From: QHWK01 sp035259385 | Lineage (GTDB): Bacteria > Acidobacteriota > Vicinamibacteria > Vicinamibacterales > CAVVIG01 | Direction of reading: 5' to 3' | DNA: 64,000 nucleotides | Assembly: GCA_035259385.1 (NCBI GenBank) | Contig: DATFWL010000088.1 | Location: forward strand, 1 to 64,000 | The notes under the pieces: generated by a model | What the model was told of the DNA's origin: nothing | Database searches by the model: none | Seen by the model: only the letters and a program-made list of their open reading frames with translations | Made by a program: the position numbers and the translations under genes | In this document: in pieces, positions 42,089 to 50,831 of the stretch | Numbering within the stretch: position 1 is the first letter of the stretch | Layout: each line of letters begins with the position of its first letter

Positions 42089-42931
42089 CTACGGGCGTCG
42101 CAATCGATCGAGGCCCTGCTTGGCCAGCCGGCCGATGGTTCCGTTCTCGCCGCTGGGATCCCCCTTGATCGCGCGCTCGTAGGCGTCGCGCGCCCCGTCG
42201 AGGTTCTTCAGCGCCTGCAGCGCGACGCCCTTGCGATAGTACGCCTCCGGAATCTTGTCGCCGTTCGGGTAGGTCCGTATCGCGACGTCGCAGGCTTCCA
42301 CCGCCTTGTCGTACTTGCCGTCGGTCAGATAAGCGTTGCAGATCAGCACCTGGGCGTCGTCGGCCATGTCGGACTTCGGGAAGCTCTTGATGTAGTCGGT
42401 GAATCCGGCAATTGCCAGCTCGTACGAACCGGCCCAGTAGTCGCTTTGAGCCGACTCGAAGAGCTTGGCCGGCGACACGCCCACCGCCGGGACTGGCGGC
42501 GGCGCCCCGACCGCCGGCGGCGTTGCCGACCCGGCGGCCCCGGCGTCGGGCTCGAGCGTCGCCGACGGCCGTGATACCTGTTGCAGCGTCTGACGCAGCG
42601 AGTCGACTTCCTGGGTGAGCGATCCAATCCGGACGTTGTTGTCGTCCAGCTTCTCGCGGATGACGCGGACGTCGTTGGTCAGGTTGTCGATCACGAGCTT
42701 CTGGTCGGCGAACGCCTTGCGGGTCGTCTCGGTCTGCTGATCGAGGCGCGTGTTCACGGCCTTGATCGCATCGTTCAGCGTGCCCAGCATGTTCTGGAGC
42801 TGCTGCGACTGCTCCTGGAGGATACGCAGGTCGGCCATCAGCTGCTGGTGTTCCTTGTTGGCCGCACGTGCGGGCGCGGCGCTGAGCACGATGGCGCCGG
42901 CGAGCAGGACGCCGAGAATCTTGTATGTCAT
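42089..42931 (-). CDS. cpoB: Tol-Pal system protein CpoB/YbgF
   Basis: A 280-residue periplasmic protein with a signal peptide (ILGVLLAGAIVLSAAPARA). A long coiled coil ('MADLRILQEQSQQLQNMLGTLNDAIKAV' to about residue 120) is followed by a Pro/Ala linker and C-terminal TPRs ('LFESAQSDYWAGSYELAIAGFTDYIKSFPKSDMADDAQVLICNAYLTDGKYDKAVEACD'). This matches YbgF/CpoB, the last gene of tol-pal operons, which links outer-membrane constriction with peptidoglycan synthesis at division. Its start lies 4 bp after the pal stop codon. Confidence 0.92.
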   Translation of the reverse strand: MTYKILGVLLAGAIVLSAAPARAANKEHQQLMADLRILQEQSQQLQNMLGTLNDAIKAVNTRLDQQTETTRKAFADQKLVIDNLTNDVRVIREKLDDNNVRIGSLTQEVDSLRQTLQQVSRPSATLEPDAGAAGSATPPAVGAPPPVPAVGVSPAKLFESAQSDYWAGSYELAIAGFTDYIKSFPKSDMADDAQVLICNAYLTDGKYDKAVEACDVAIRTYPNGDKIPEAYYRKGVALQALKNLDGARDAYERAIKGDPSGENGTIGRLAKQGLDRLRRP

Positions 42932-42935
42932 AGGC

Positions 42936-43508
42936 TCACTTTGAGGTGATGACGAAGTGCGCGCGGCGATTCTTCTCGTACGCGCTCTCGTCATGACCCG
43001 GGTCGAACGGGAACTCCTTGCCATAGCTCACGGTGCGGAGTCGATCGGCCGGAATGCCGAGCGACACCAGGTAGGCGCGCGCGGCGATTGCGCGGCGCTC
43101 TCCCAGGGCCAGATTGTACTCGGCGGTCCCGCGCTCATCGCAGTGACCTTCGATGGTGATGGTCCAGGTGCCGTAGCGCTTCAGGATCGCCGCGTTCTCG
43201 TCGAGCGTTTTCTGGCCCGCCGGACCCAGGTCGCTGCTGTCGAGCTCGAAGAACACCGGCTTGAGCGGCGACGTCTTGTTCAGGTCGTCAAGCGACGCCG
43301 ACGAGATTGCGTCGTCATGGACCGGTTCCGGCGGCACGACGGTCGGCTCGTTGACCGGTTCGGGTGGCGCGGGCGGACGCGCGGGCGTCCCCGGGGCCGA
43401 CGGTGGCGGCGGGGGAATCGGCCGAGCCACCGGCGGAGTCTTCTTTCCACACGCCACCGCGCCCGCACACACCAGCGCACAAACGATCACGCCCTGTCGA
43501 ACCCTCAT
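42936..43508 (-). CDS. pal: Peptidoglycan-associated lipoprotein Pal
   Basis: A 190-residue outer-membrane lipoprotein. The signal sequence ends in 'GAVAC', then comes a long Pro-rich linker and an OmpA-like domain ('VFFELDSSDLGPAGQKTLDENAAILKRYGTWTITIEGHCDERGTAEYNLALGERRA') that binds peptidoglycan. The start at 43508 is supported by GGAGAAGGG just upstream. Part of tolQ-tolR-tonB/tolA-tolB-pal-cpoB. Confidence 0.94.
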   Translation of the reverse strand: MRVRQGVIVCALVCAGAVACGKKTPPVARPIPPPPPSAPGTPARPPAPPEPVNEPTVVPPEPVHDDAISSASLDDLNKTSPLKPVFFELDSSDLGPAGQKTLDENAAILKRYGTWTITIEGHCDERGTAEYNLALGERRAIAARAYLVSLGIPADRLRTVSYGKEFPFDPGHDESAYEKNRRAHFVITSK

Positions 43509-43545
43509 CGTCCCTTCTCCAGTTGGATGGTCGCTGGGTCGCACG

Positions 43546-44943
43546 TCATTTCGACCAGTCCGGTTTCTCGTTGTTTCCGGTCTTGGTGAGCTGATGCAGG
43601 TCCTTGCCGTCGCTGGCAATCGTGAAGACCTGCGCCTTGCCCGACCGTGTCGACATGAATGCCAGATGACGTCCATTCGGCGCAAAGGCCGGGCTTTCGT
43701 TCGTTCCCTCGCCGAAGGTCAACTGGCGGACATGGCCGGTCGCGAGGTCCACCACCTTGATGTCGTAGCCCGGGCCGTTGCGCGACGCATAGGCGATCTC
43801 GTTGAACGGCGCAGGGGACCACGTCGGCTTGTCGCAGTACGACTCGGAGGTCTTTTTCGCCAGCCCGGTGCCGTCTGCCGCCATGATGTAAATCTGCGGC
43901 GAGCCGGAGCGGTCCGAGGTGAACGCGATCTGCGTCCCGGACGGCGACCACGTCGGCGAGATGTCGATGCCGGGATGGTTCGTGAGCCGGCGCACGCCGG
44001 ATCCGTCGCGGTTGGCGACGTAGATCTCCGGGTTGCCGTCGCGGGTCGAGGTGAACGCGACCTTCGTCCCGTCAGGCGACCAGGCGGGCAGCCAGTTCTC
44101 GCCGACCTTGTCGCCCTTGGTCACCTCCTCGAGCGTGCCGACGAAGATGTTCGAGATGAAGATGTTGGCGCCGCCGCGCCGGTACGACGTATAGGCGATC
44201 GAACGCGCGTCTGGTGACCAGCGCGGCGTGATGTTCAGCGTCCGGCCCACCGTGACCCGCTGCTGATGCTCGCCGTCGTAGTCGGCGATGTAGATCTCCT
44301 TGATGTTGCGCGTCTGCACCGTGCCGCCCATCCGTTCGCCGTCGCGATCGGAGTCGAACGTGATCTTCGAGCGGGCGACGCCGTTCAGCGCGCGCTGCGA
44401 CCTGTGGATCTCGTCGGAGATGGTGTGCGCGTAGAGGCGCCCGTTGGGCCCTCCGTCGTACTGGCGCGGGTAAATCACCTGCCGCGTGCGGGCGTTGTAC
44501 AACCGCATCTCGACGTGGAAGCCGGACGCCGTCTTCTGGACGGTGCCGACGATCAGCCCGTCGGCGTTCAGCTCGCGCCAGCGATCGAACGGCACGTCGC
44601 CGAACGAGCTCGCCCTGGGGATGGTTGCGTACACGTCCCGCGGAATGAAGGCGAACTCGCGCTCGAAGTTCAGGTCGGCCCAGAGCACTTCACCAATCGC
44701 CTTGGCGACGGCGACGGTTTCCGCGTCGGACGACAACGGAATGAAGTCGGGAACTGCCAGGCGCGGCGGCGCGCCTGCCTCTCCGGAAATCGTTGTCTCG
44801 ATCTCGGTGGGCTGTTGAGGCGGAGGTGGCGGCTGCTGCGAGGCCGGCGGTTGCGAGACCGGCGGTTGCGGCGGCTGCTGTGCGAGTGGCCCGGCGCCGA
44901 GCAGCGCGAGGGCGATCGTTCCAGTCAGAAGCTCTTTGGTCAT
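43546..44943 (-). CDS. tolB: Tol-Pal system beta-propeller protein TolB
   Basis: A 465-residue periplasmic protein. A signal peptide is followed by an unusual Gln/Pro-rich stretch (about 20-48). The TolB N-terminal domain ('LAVPDFIPLSSDAETVAVAKAIGEVLWADLNFEREFAFIP', 'GLIVGTVQ') and the six-bladed propeller ('TPRWSPDARSIAYTSYR', 'LPAWSPDGTKVAFTSTRDG', 'SPTWSPSGTQIAFTSDRSG') come next. It binds Pal. It is coupled to the preceding tonB/tolA-like gene by an ATGA overlap. Confidence 0.95.
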   Translation of the reverse strand: MTKELLTGTIALALLGAGPLAQQPPQPPVSQPPASQQPPPPPQQPTEIETTISGEAGAPPRLAVPDFIPLSSDAETVAVAKAIGEVLWADLNFEREFAFIPRDVYATIPRASSFGDVPFDRWRELNADGLIVGTVQKTASGFHVEMRLYNARTRQVIYPRQYDGGPNGRLYAHTISDEIHRSQRALNGVARSKITFDSDRDGERMGGTVQTRNIKEIYIADYDGEHQQRVTVGRTLNITPRWSPDARSIAYTSYRRGGANIFISNIFVGTLEEVTKGDKVGENWLPAWSPDGTKVAFTSTRDGNPEIYVANRDGSGVRRLTNHPGIDISPTWSPSGTQIAFTSDRSGSPQIYIMAADGTGLAKKTSESYCDKPTWSPAPFNEIAYASRNGPGYDIKVVDLATGHVRQLTFGEGTNESPAFAPNGRHLAFMSTRSGKAQVFTIASDGKDLHQLTKTGNNEKPDWSK

Positions 44944-45734
44944 TGGTAGTTGAAGGTGAGCCGCACGGTGAGCGTCGGATTTGGAAACTGTTCCGGCAGC
45001 GGCAGCAGCGTTGCCGTCTGGATGACGGCGCGCTGCGCGGCGAGATCGAGCGTTGCGATGCCGCTGCTCTGAAAGACCGACACGTCGGTGAGCCGGCCGT
45101 CGCGCTGAATCGTGAATTTCACGACCGACTGGCCGGTCATGCCCTGATTCATGTTCCAGGCGCGCCTGATCGACATCATCATCGTGGCGATGTATTCCGG
45201 GCAGCAGAAATTGGCCACGTCGAGCGTCGACCCGGAGCCGGGTCCGCCGCCGCTCGACAGCCCGAAGCCCTGACCGCGGGCGCCGGTGTCGGCGATCGCG
45301 CTCCCCGACATCACCTGGGCGCCGCGGGTCGGGGTCTTGCCACGCGCTTCCTCGGGCGCGCTCTTCACCGGCTTTGATGGCGGCGGCGCCGTCTTCGTCA
45401 CCTTCGCGTTGGGCAGCGGCATCGTCATCTCGGGCGCCTTGGCCGCCGGAGGCCGAATCGCTTCCCGTTTGACCGGTTCGTCGGGCGGCTTGACTTCCTG
45501 AACCGGCCGGCCGCCCATCGGCGTCATGCCGCCGTTCTCGGCTCGCTCGCCGCCGCCGCCCAACGAGATGGTCATCACCGTCGCCGGTCTCGTGTCGCGG
45601 TGCAGCAGCCCCCCGGGCGCGACGATCAGCGTCGCGGCGAGCGCGAGATGCGCGGCGACCGACACCGTCAGCATGCGCTGAAGCCCGTCGGGCTGCTGCA
45701 TCCGGTCGCGCAGGACGTCGGTGACGTCCATCAC
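44940..45734 (-). CDS. TonB/TolA-type energy transducer
   Basis: A 264-residue protein with one N-terminal membrane helix ('LTVSVAAHLALAATLIVAPGG'), a long Pro/Lys/Glu spacer for crossing the periplasm, and a C-terminal TonB-like domain ('SIRRAWNMNQGMTGQSVVKFTIQRDGRLTDVSVFQSSGIATLDLAAQRAVIQTA'). Its place between tolR and tolB says it fills the TolA role. The sequence is closer to the TonB C-terminal family than to E. coli TolA. It contains an adjacent Cys pair (NFCCPEYI) before the domain. Confidence 0.9.
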   Translation of the reverse strand: MMDVTDVLRDRMQQPDGLQRMLTVSVAAHLALAATLIVAPGGLLHRDTRPATVMTISLGGGGERAENGGMTPMGGRPVQEVKPPDEPVKREAIRPPAAKAPEMTMPLPNAKVTKTAPPPSKPVKSAPEEARGKTPTRGAQVMSGSAIADTGARGQGFGLSSGGGPGSGSTLDVANFCCPEYIATMMMSIRRAWNMNQGMTGQSVVKFTIQRDGRLTDVSVFQSSGIATLDLAAQRAVIQTATLLPLPEQFPNPTLTVRLTFNYQ

Positions 45735-46192
45735 CGCTCTCCCGGCATGCGCGCCACCATGCCGACGTTCTGCACGCCGGCGGCCTTGAGCGCGTCGAAC
45801 ACTTCCATCAGATCCTGATACTGCACCGTCGCGTCGCCGCGCAGGAACACTTCCTTTTGATCGCGCCCTTCCATCTTCTGGCGGATGAGTTCTTGGAGAT
45901 TCTCGGCGCGGACGTTTTCCCTGCCGATGTACACGCGGCGCCCGGTATGGTAGTCGGCCGGCACCGTCACCTCGATCCGCTCGCCGGTCACCTGCGTGGC
46001 GCGGCGCGCCTGCGGCAGCTTGACGTCGATGCCGCGCTGCAGCATCGGCGCGGTGACCATGAAGATGATGAGCAGCACGAGCATCACGTCGACCAGCGGC
46101 ACGACGTTGATTTCGGCGAGCGACGTGGACACGCGGCGGCCGCGGCCCGACCGCGTAGACGAGGCGCCGGCTGATGGTGCGAGCTTCGGCAT
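45731..46192 (-). CDS. tolR: ExbD/TolR family biopolymer transport protein
   Basis: A 153-residue protein with a cytoplasmic basic head, one transmembrane helix carrying the conserved proton-channel aspartate ('LAEINVVPLVDVMLVLLIIFMVTAP'), and a periplasmic domain ending in 'VFLRGDATVQYQDLMEVFDALKAAGVQNVGMV'. With TolQ it forms the proton-driven motor of the Tol system. Overlaps the next gene by 4 bp. Confidence 0.95.
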   Translation of the reverse strand: MPKLAPSAGASSTRSGRGRRVSTSLAEINVVPLVDVMLVLLIIFMVTAPMLQRGIDVKLPQARRATQVTGERIEVTVPADYHTGRRVYIGRENVRAENLQELIRQKMEGRDQKEVFLRGDATVQYQDLMEVFDALKAAGVQNVGMVARMPGER

Positions 46193-46204
46193 CTCAGCGA
46201 TCCA

Positions 46205-46978
46205 CTACGTGAAATTCCGCTCGGCGATGTTGAGGAACTCCATCGAGAAGTCGTCCATCTCCGACGCGAACAGCTTCACGCGCTGTGTCAGATAGTTGTA
46301 GAAGAGCACCGCCGGGATCGCGGCCGCGAGTCCCATCGCCGTCGCGATGAGCGCCTCCGCGATCGGCGTGCCGACCGCCTGCAGATTCGTGGAACCGGTG
46401 ACCCCGATCTGTTCGAACGCGTTCATGATGCCCCACACGGTACCGAAGAGACCGACGAACGGGGCCATGCTGGCGACCGTTGCCAGAAATCCGATGTGGC
46501 TTTCGAGCTTGTTGACCTCGACCGCCGATGCGCGCAGCAATGCCCTGTCGACCGCGGCGACGCTCTTCAAGGTAGGACGTCCGGCAGCAGGACGCGGATT
46601 GGGCCCGTTGCCGACGTCGGGCGCCGTCTGCCGGAGTTGCGCGGTCAACTCGGCGTAACCGGTCTGGAACAGTCCGACGAGCGGGCTCTCGCCGACCGAC
46701 CGGACAATCGCCTGCACCTCGGAAAACTTGTTGCTGCGGCGGAAGACGTCGAGAAATTGCGCGCTTTGATGCGCCGCGCGGCGGAACGTCCACCACTTGT
46801 AGAGGAAAATGCCCCAGGACCAGACCGACAGCAGGGTGAGCGCCGTGAGAATGACTATCGAAAGCGGAGTCGCGCGAGAGATGAGATTGACGATACCTGT
46901 GTTCGGACCGGTACCGTCGAGCGAGCCCGCCGCACCCTGCACGAGCAAGGCAAGCAGCGGGCTTCCAAGCGTGCGCAA
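46205..46978 (-). CDS. tolQ: TolQ/ExbB/MotA family proton channel protein
   Basis: A 257-residue inner-membrane protein with three hydrophobic helices: 'PLSIVILTALTLLSVWSWGIFLY', 'ESHIGFLATVASMAPFVGLFGTVWGIMNAFEQIG' (ExbB/TolQ signature) and 'IAEALIATAMGLAAAIPAVLFYNYL'. The minus-strand frame remains open far upstream, antisense to recN, but TTG 46978 is chosen because GGAGGG lies 4-5 bp before it and a good promoter is just upstream. First gene of the tol operon. Confidence 0.92.
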   Translation of the reverse strand: MRTLGSPLLALLVQGAAGSLDGTGPNTGIVNLISRATPLSIVILTALTLLSVWSWGIFLYKWWTFRRAAHQSAQFLDVFRRSNKFSEVQAIVRSVGESPLVGLFQTGYAELTAQLRQTAPDVGNGPNPRPAAGRPTLKSVAAVDRALLRASAVEVNKLESHIGFLATVASMAPFVGLFGTVWGIMNAFEQIGVTGSTNLQAVGTPIAEALIATAMGLAAAIPAVLFYNYLTQRVKLFASEMDDFSMEFLNIAERNFT

Positions 46979-47029
46979 ACGACCCTCCGAGACATGGCAG
47001 TGCGCCGCTGGGACAGCGCGAAGGCCTCC

Positions 47030-47059
47030 ACTGTAGCACGCAGAAAAAACCGCTGTCAA
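47030..47059 (-). promoter_or_regulatory. Sigma-70-type promoter of the tol operon
   Basis: On the minus strand a perfect -35 (TTGACA) and an extended -10 (TGC-TACAGT) are separated by 18 bp. The predicted transcription start would give tolQ a leader of about 45 nt. It lies in the 117 bp divergent spacer with recN and is the best promoter visible in the window. Confidence 0.6.
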
Positions 47060-47095
47060 ACCTATGTTACGATTGGAGTTCTCTCTCTTTCGGAA

Positions 47096-48898
47096 ATGCT
47101 TCGCTTCCTCCGCATCCAACATCTCGCAGTCATCGATTCCGTCGAAGTCGAGTTCGACGCGGGACTGAATGTCCTGACCGGCGAAACCGGCGCCGGCAAA
47201 TCGATCCTCGTCGAAGCCGTCGGCCTGCTGCTCGGCGGCCGCGCGTCCGGCGATCTGGTGCGCACTGGCGAAGACGGCGCGGCGATCGAAGCGATCTTCG
47301 AGAGCGGCGGGGAAGAGCTGCTGGTCAGGCGTGAGATCACGGCACAGGGTCGAAGTCGTGCGTTCGTGAACGGTGCGCTCGTCACAGCCGGTGCGCTCAA
47401 GGATCTGTCCAGTCGCCTGATCGAGCTTCACGGACAGCACGAGCATCAAACGCTGCTGGTTGCCGCTACGCACCTTGACGTAATCGATTCGTTTGGGGCG
47501 CTCGACCAACTGCTCACGGCCACTGAGGGCGCTTACAACGCGATGCGCGCTTCGCATGACGAACTCGCGCGGCTGCGCACGCTCGCATCCGATCGCGACG
47601 CGCGCCAGGACCTGATCACGTTTCAGCTCGGGGAACTCGATCGCGCGGCGCTCAAAGAACCGTCGGAGGATGCCGATCTCGCGGCGCTTCGACAGGTGCT
47701 CGCGAGTGCCGAGCGCGTCGAGCGCCTCTGCGCGGAAAGCTACGCAGCTCTCTACGAGCGCGACGATGCGATTCTGGCGGCGCTTGGAGGTGTGTGGCGA
47801 CGGGTAGGGGAGCTGGCGTCGCTCGATCCGACGTTCCAGCCGTATGTCGACGCGCGCGACGGCATCAAGTCGCAGCTCGAGGACCTCGCCGGTTTCCTGC
47901 GCAAGTACGCCGACAGCGTCGATGCATCGCCGGCCCGGCTGCAGCAGGTCGAGGAGCGGCTGGCGGTCCTGGAGCGGTTGAAGCGCAAGCACGGGCCGTC
48001 GCTGGCGGACGTCGTCGCGCGCCGCGATGGGTTGCGCCGCGAGCTCGCGGACCTCGCGGGCGGCGACGATCGGATCGCCGAGATGGCGCGCGAGGCGGCG
48101 CAGTCGCGACGGTTGTTTCTCGAGGCCGCCGAGCGGTTGTCCCGTGAACGGCAGCGCGTCGCCGCGTCGTTCGCACGAAACCTCGAGGCGCTGCTCGGCG
48201 ACCTGGCGATGGAGCGGACGCAGTTCGAGGTGCGGTTCGCCGGCCCGCTGGCGGAGCCCGCGTGGAGCGCGCGGGGCGTCGACGCGGCGGAGTTCTTCGT
48301 GTCGCCGAATCCCGGTGAGGAACTGCGCCCGCTCGCGCGCGTCGTGTCGGGCGGCGAGTTGTCGCGAATCATGCTGGCGATCAAGACGCTCTCCGCGACG
48401 TCGCGGCACGGGTTCAGCGACGCCGCCGATCGCCCGCCCGGCGCGGCTGCGCCCGGGTTGATCTTCGACGAAGTCGATGCCGGGATCGGCGGGCGTGTCG
48501 CCGACGTGGTTGGCCGCAAGCTGCGCGCGCTCGGATCCGCGTTTCAGGTCCTGTGCATCACGCACCTGCCGCAGATTGCCGCCTACGCCGACACGCATTT
48601 CGAGATCGAGAAGCGGGTGGACCGCGGCCGCACTCGGACCTCCGTTCGGCGGCTCGACGAGTCCGGCCGCGTCGAGGAACTGGCGCGCATGCTCGGTGGC
48701 GAGGCAATCAGCGATGGCCTCCGAGCCTCGGCGCGTGAGATGCTGGTGGGACGGAAGGTGCGGGACGTTGGCCCGGGCCAGCCCCCGCAGGCGAAAGCGA
48801 AAGGCGAAAGCGAAGCCGGGCTTCGCCTCGGCAGGGACGCGCGGCTTCGCACCGACCCTGACGCACCGACGACTCGAGGACGGAGAGGAAAGCACTGA
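47096..48898 (+). CDS. recN: DNA repair protein RecN
   Basis: SMC-like ATPase of double-strand-break repair. The product is 600 residues: 'MLRFLRIQHLAVIDSVEVEFDAGLNVLTGETGAGKSILVEAV' (Walker A), 'ELHGQHEHQTLL', a central coiled coil, 'VVSGGELSRIMLAIK' (signature), 'LIFDEVDAGIGG' (Walker B) and 'VLCITHLPQIAAYAD'. The family is usually about 550-560 residues. The last ~45 (QAKAKGESEAGLRLGRDARL...) are basic, low-complexity and encoded by a GCGAAAG-type repeat. ATG 47096 gives the family N-terminus. miaB starts 2 bp after the stop. Confidence 0.94.
   Translation: MLRFLRIQHLAVIDSVEVEFDAGLNVLTGETGAGKSILVEAVGLLLGGRASGDLVRTGEDGAAIEAIFESGGEELLVRREITAQGRSRAFVNGALVTAGALKDLSSRLIELHGQHEHQTLLVAATHLDVIDSFGALDQLLTATEGAYNAMRASHDELARLRTLASDRDARQDLITFQLGELDRAALKEPSEDADLAALRQVLASAERVERLCAESYAALYERDDAILAALGGVWRRVGELASLDPTFQPYVDARDGIKSQLEDLAGFLRKYADSVDASPARLQQVEERLAVLERLKRKHGPSLADVVARRDGLRRELADLAGGDDRIAEMAREAAQSRRLFLEAAERLSRERQRVAASFARNLEALLGDLAMERTQFEVRFAGPLAEPAWSARGVDAAEFFVSPNPGEELRPLARVVSGGELSRIMLAIKTLSATSRHGFSDAADRPPGAAAPGLIFDEVDAGIGGRVADVVGRKLRALGSAFQVLCITHLPQIAAYADTHFEIEKRVDRGRTRTSVRRLDESGRVEELARMLGGEAISDGLRASAREMLVGRKVRDVGPGQPPQAKAKGESEAGLRLGRDARLRTDPDAPTTRGRRGKH
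48780..48838. repeat. GCGAAAG-type repeat within the recN 3' end
   Basis: AGGCGAAAGCGAAAGGCGAA continues as AGCGAAGCC and is then answered by GGGCTTCGCC, a short inverted echo. It encodes the non-family tail of RecN. Confidence 0.5.
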
Positions 48899-48900
48899 TC

Positions 48901-50283
48901 GTGGCGCGCAAGTATCTGATCGAGACCTTCGGCTGCCAGATGAACGTGCACGACTCCGAGCGGATGGCGGGGTTGCTCGAGCAGGCGGGCTACGAGGCGA
49001 CTGACGAAGCTGGCGACGCGGACGTTGTCGTCATCAACACCTGCAGCGTCCGCGAACGTGCCGAGGAGAAGCTCTACACCCGCCTGGGCGAGTTGCGCAT
49101 GCTCGCCGCCGAACAGGGGCACGACCCGATCGTCGCCGTCGCCGGCTGCGTCGCGCAGCAGGAAGGCGAGGCGATCTTCACACGCTCACCGGGCGTGGCC
49201 GACGTCGTCATCGGCACGCAGCAGATTCGCCGCCTCCCGATGCTGATCGAAGACGCGGCGGCTCACCGGCCGTCGGGAGCGGCTTCCGGTCCGAAGCGGC
49301 GTCCCGGCGCGTTGCTGGCGCTCGACCCGTACGACGACGTCACCTGGCCGCTGGGCGTGACGCGGCGGTCCGACCCGGTCAAGGCCTACGTGACGATCAT
49401 CGAGGGATGCAACGAGTTCTGCAGCTTCTGTGTCGTCCCGTACACGCGCGGGCACGAGCGGATGCGGCCGCGCGCGGACATCCTCGCCGAACTACGGGAG
49501 GCGGCGGCCACGGGCCATCGCGAAGTGCAGCTGCTCGGCCAGATCGTGAATCACTACGCGGCGCCCGACGACCCGTCGTGTGATTTCAGTGCGCTGCTGG
49601 AGGCGGTCCACGCGGTCGACGGCATCGAGCGGATTCGCTTCGCCAGCCCGCATCCGCGGCACGTGTCGAGACGGTTTCTCGACACGATGGCGCGGCTGCC
49701 GAAGGTCTGCCGTCATCTGCACCTGCCGGTGCAGTCGGGATCGACACGCGTCCTCGACGCGATGCGGCGGCGGTATTCGCGCGACCGCTATCTGGATCTC
49801 GTCGCCGAGATCCGGCGCGTGCTGCCGGAGGTGGCGCTGTCGACCGATATGATCGTCGGGTTTCCGGGCGAGACGGCCGCAGACTTCGAGGAGACGCTGT
49901 CGCTGACGGCTGCGGTCCGCTATCACAGCATGTTCTCGTTCAAGTACTCGCCGCGGCCGAACACGCTGGCCGACAAGCGGCTCGCTGACGATGTGGACGA
50001 GCGCGAGAAGACGCGGCGGATCGTGGCGCTGCAGGCGCTGCAGCGCGACATTCAGTCGTCGCTCAACGACGCGCTGGTGGGGCGGACCGTCGACGTGCTC
50101 GTCGACGCGGCCAGCCGCCGCCGCGAGACGGAACTCTCCGGGCGGACGAGCACGAACGTGGTCGTGAACCTGCCCGGTCCGCCCGCCTGGATCGGCCGGA
50201 CGCTGCCGGTGCGCATCGAACGCGCCGGTCCGCACTCGGTCTGGGGGCGGATTGACAACGGCGCTTCAGCGCCTAGTTTGTAG
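48901..50283 (+). CDS. miaB: tRNA-2-methylthio-N6-dimethylallyladenosine synthase MiaB
   Basis: Radical-SAM methylthiotransferase acting on i6A37 of tRNA. The 460-residue protein has the UPF0004 domain with its three cysteines ('ETFGCQMNVHDSE', 'NTCSVRE', 'AGCVAQQEG'), the radical-SAM cluster 'GCNEFCSFCVVPYTRGHE', 'LLGQIVNHYAAPD', 'HLPVQSGSTRVLDAMRRRYSR' and 'DMIVGFPGETAADFEETL', and a C-terminal TRAM domain. 'GQIVNHY' replaces the usual 'GQNVNSY', a small deviation. It starts with GTG 2 bp after recN. Confidence 0.95.
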   Translation: MARKYLIETFGCQMNVHDSERMAGLLEQAGYEATDEAGDADVVVINTCSVRERAEEKLYTRLGELRMLAAEQGHDPIVAVAGCVAQQEGEAIFTRSPGVADVVIGTQQIRRLPMLIEDAAAHRPSGAASGPKRRPGALLALDPYDDVTWPLGVTRRSDPVKAYVTIIEGCNEFCSFCVVPYTRGHERMRPRADILAELREAAATGHREVQLLGQIVNHYAAPDDPSCDFSALLEAVHAVDGIERIRFASPHPRHVSRRFLDTMARLPKVCRHLHLPVQSGSTRVLDAMRRRYSRDRYLDLVAEIRRVLPEVALSTDMIVGFPGETAADFEETLSLTAAVRYHSMFSFKYSPRPNTLADKRLADDVDEREKTRRIVALQALQRDIQSSLNDALVGRTVDVLVDAASRRRETELSGRTSTNVVVNLPGPPAWIGRTLPVRIERAGPHSVWGRIDNGASAPSL

Positions 50284-50288
50284 GGCCT

Positions 50289-50780
50289 ATGCAAATCGAG
50301 ATGACCATCAAGGGTTTGATGGTCGACCCCATCACGAATACGCCGATCGTGATCCTGCGCGACAAGGACGGGCAGAAGGTGCTGCCGATCTGGGTCGGCA
50401 TTTTCGAAGCGAACGCGATCGCGCTGCAGATCGAGAATATCGCCACGCCACGGCCGATGACGCACGATCTGCTGCGCAATGTCATCCACGATCTCAAGGC
50501 CGAGGTGAAGAAAATCGTCGTCTGCGATCTACAGGAGAACACGTTCTACGCGCTCATCTACCTGGCCATCGACGGCCGGGGCGAGACAGTGGCCATCGAC
50601 GCGCGGCCGAGCGATGCGATCGCGCTGGCGTTGCGGACGCGCGCGCCGATCTTCGTCGAGGAGGCGGTCATCGATCACGCGAAGACGGTCGACTTCACGA
50701 CGGAGAAGGCCGACGCCGATCGTCTCCACAAGTGGCTGGAGAGCCTCGACCCCGACGATTTAGGCAAGTACAAGATGTAG
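50289..50780 (+). CDS. Bifunctional nuclease family protein (DUF151)
   Basis: A 163-residue member of the DUF151 family: 'MTIKGLMVDPITNTPIVILRDKDGQKVLPIWVGIFEANAIAL', 'RPMTHDLLRNVIHDL', 'TFYALIYLAIDGRGETVAIDARPSDAIALALRTRAPIFVEEAV'. Plant and bacterial relatives are reported as nucleases, but the physiological role in bacteria is unclear. It starts 5 bp after miaB. Confidence 0.92.
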   Translation: MQIEMTIKGLMVDPITNTPIVILRDKDGQKVLPIWVGIFEANAIALQIENIATPRPMTHDLLRNVIHDLKAEVKKIVVCDLQENTFYALIYLAIDGRGETVAIDARPSDAIALALRTRAPIFVEEAVIDHAKTVDFTTEKADADRLHKWLESLDPDDLGKYKM

Positions 50781-50810
50781 GGCGTTCGCCATCAGCACAC
50801 CACTATGGGT

Positions 50811-50816
50811 TAGAAT
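50811..50816 (+). promoter_or_regulatory. Candidate -10 element for parA
   Basis: TAGAAT (5/6 to TATAAT) lies 15 bp before the parA ATG in the 51 bp gap after the nuclease gene. The implied leader is under 10 nt. No clear -35. Confidence 0.35.
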
Positions 50817-50831
50817 CCTGTTCGCCCTCTG

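Noticed and set aside
46979..48895. Upstream extension of the tolQ frame by more than 600 codons
   Set aside because: The extension is antisense to recN, and a good Shine-Dalgarno and promoter lie just before TTG 46978.
49500..49580. MiaB 'GQIVNHY' instead of 'GQNVNSY' as loss of function
   Set aside because: All cluster cysteines and other motifs are intact; one loop substitution does not justify calling it inactive.
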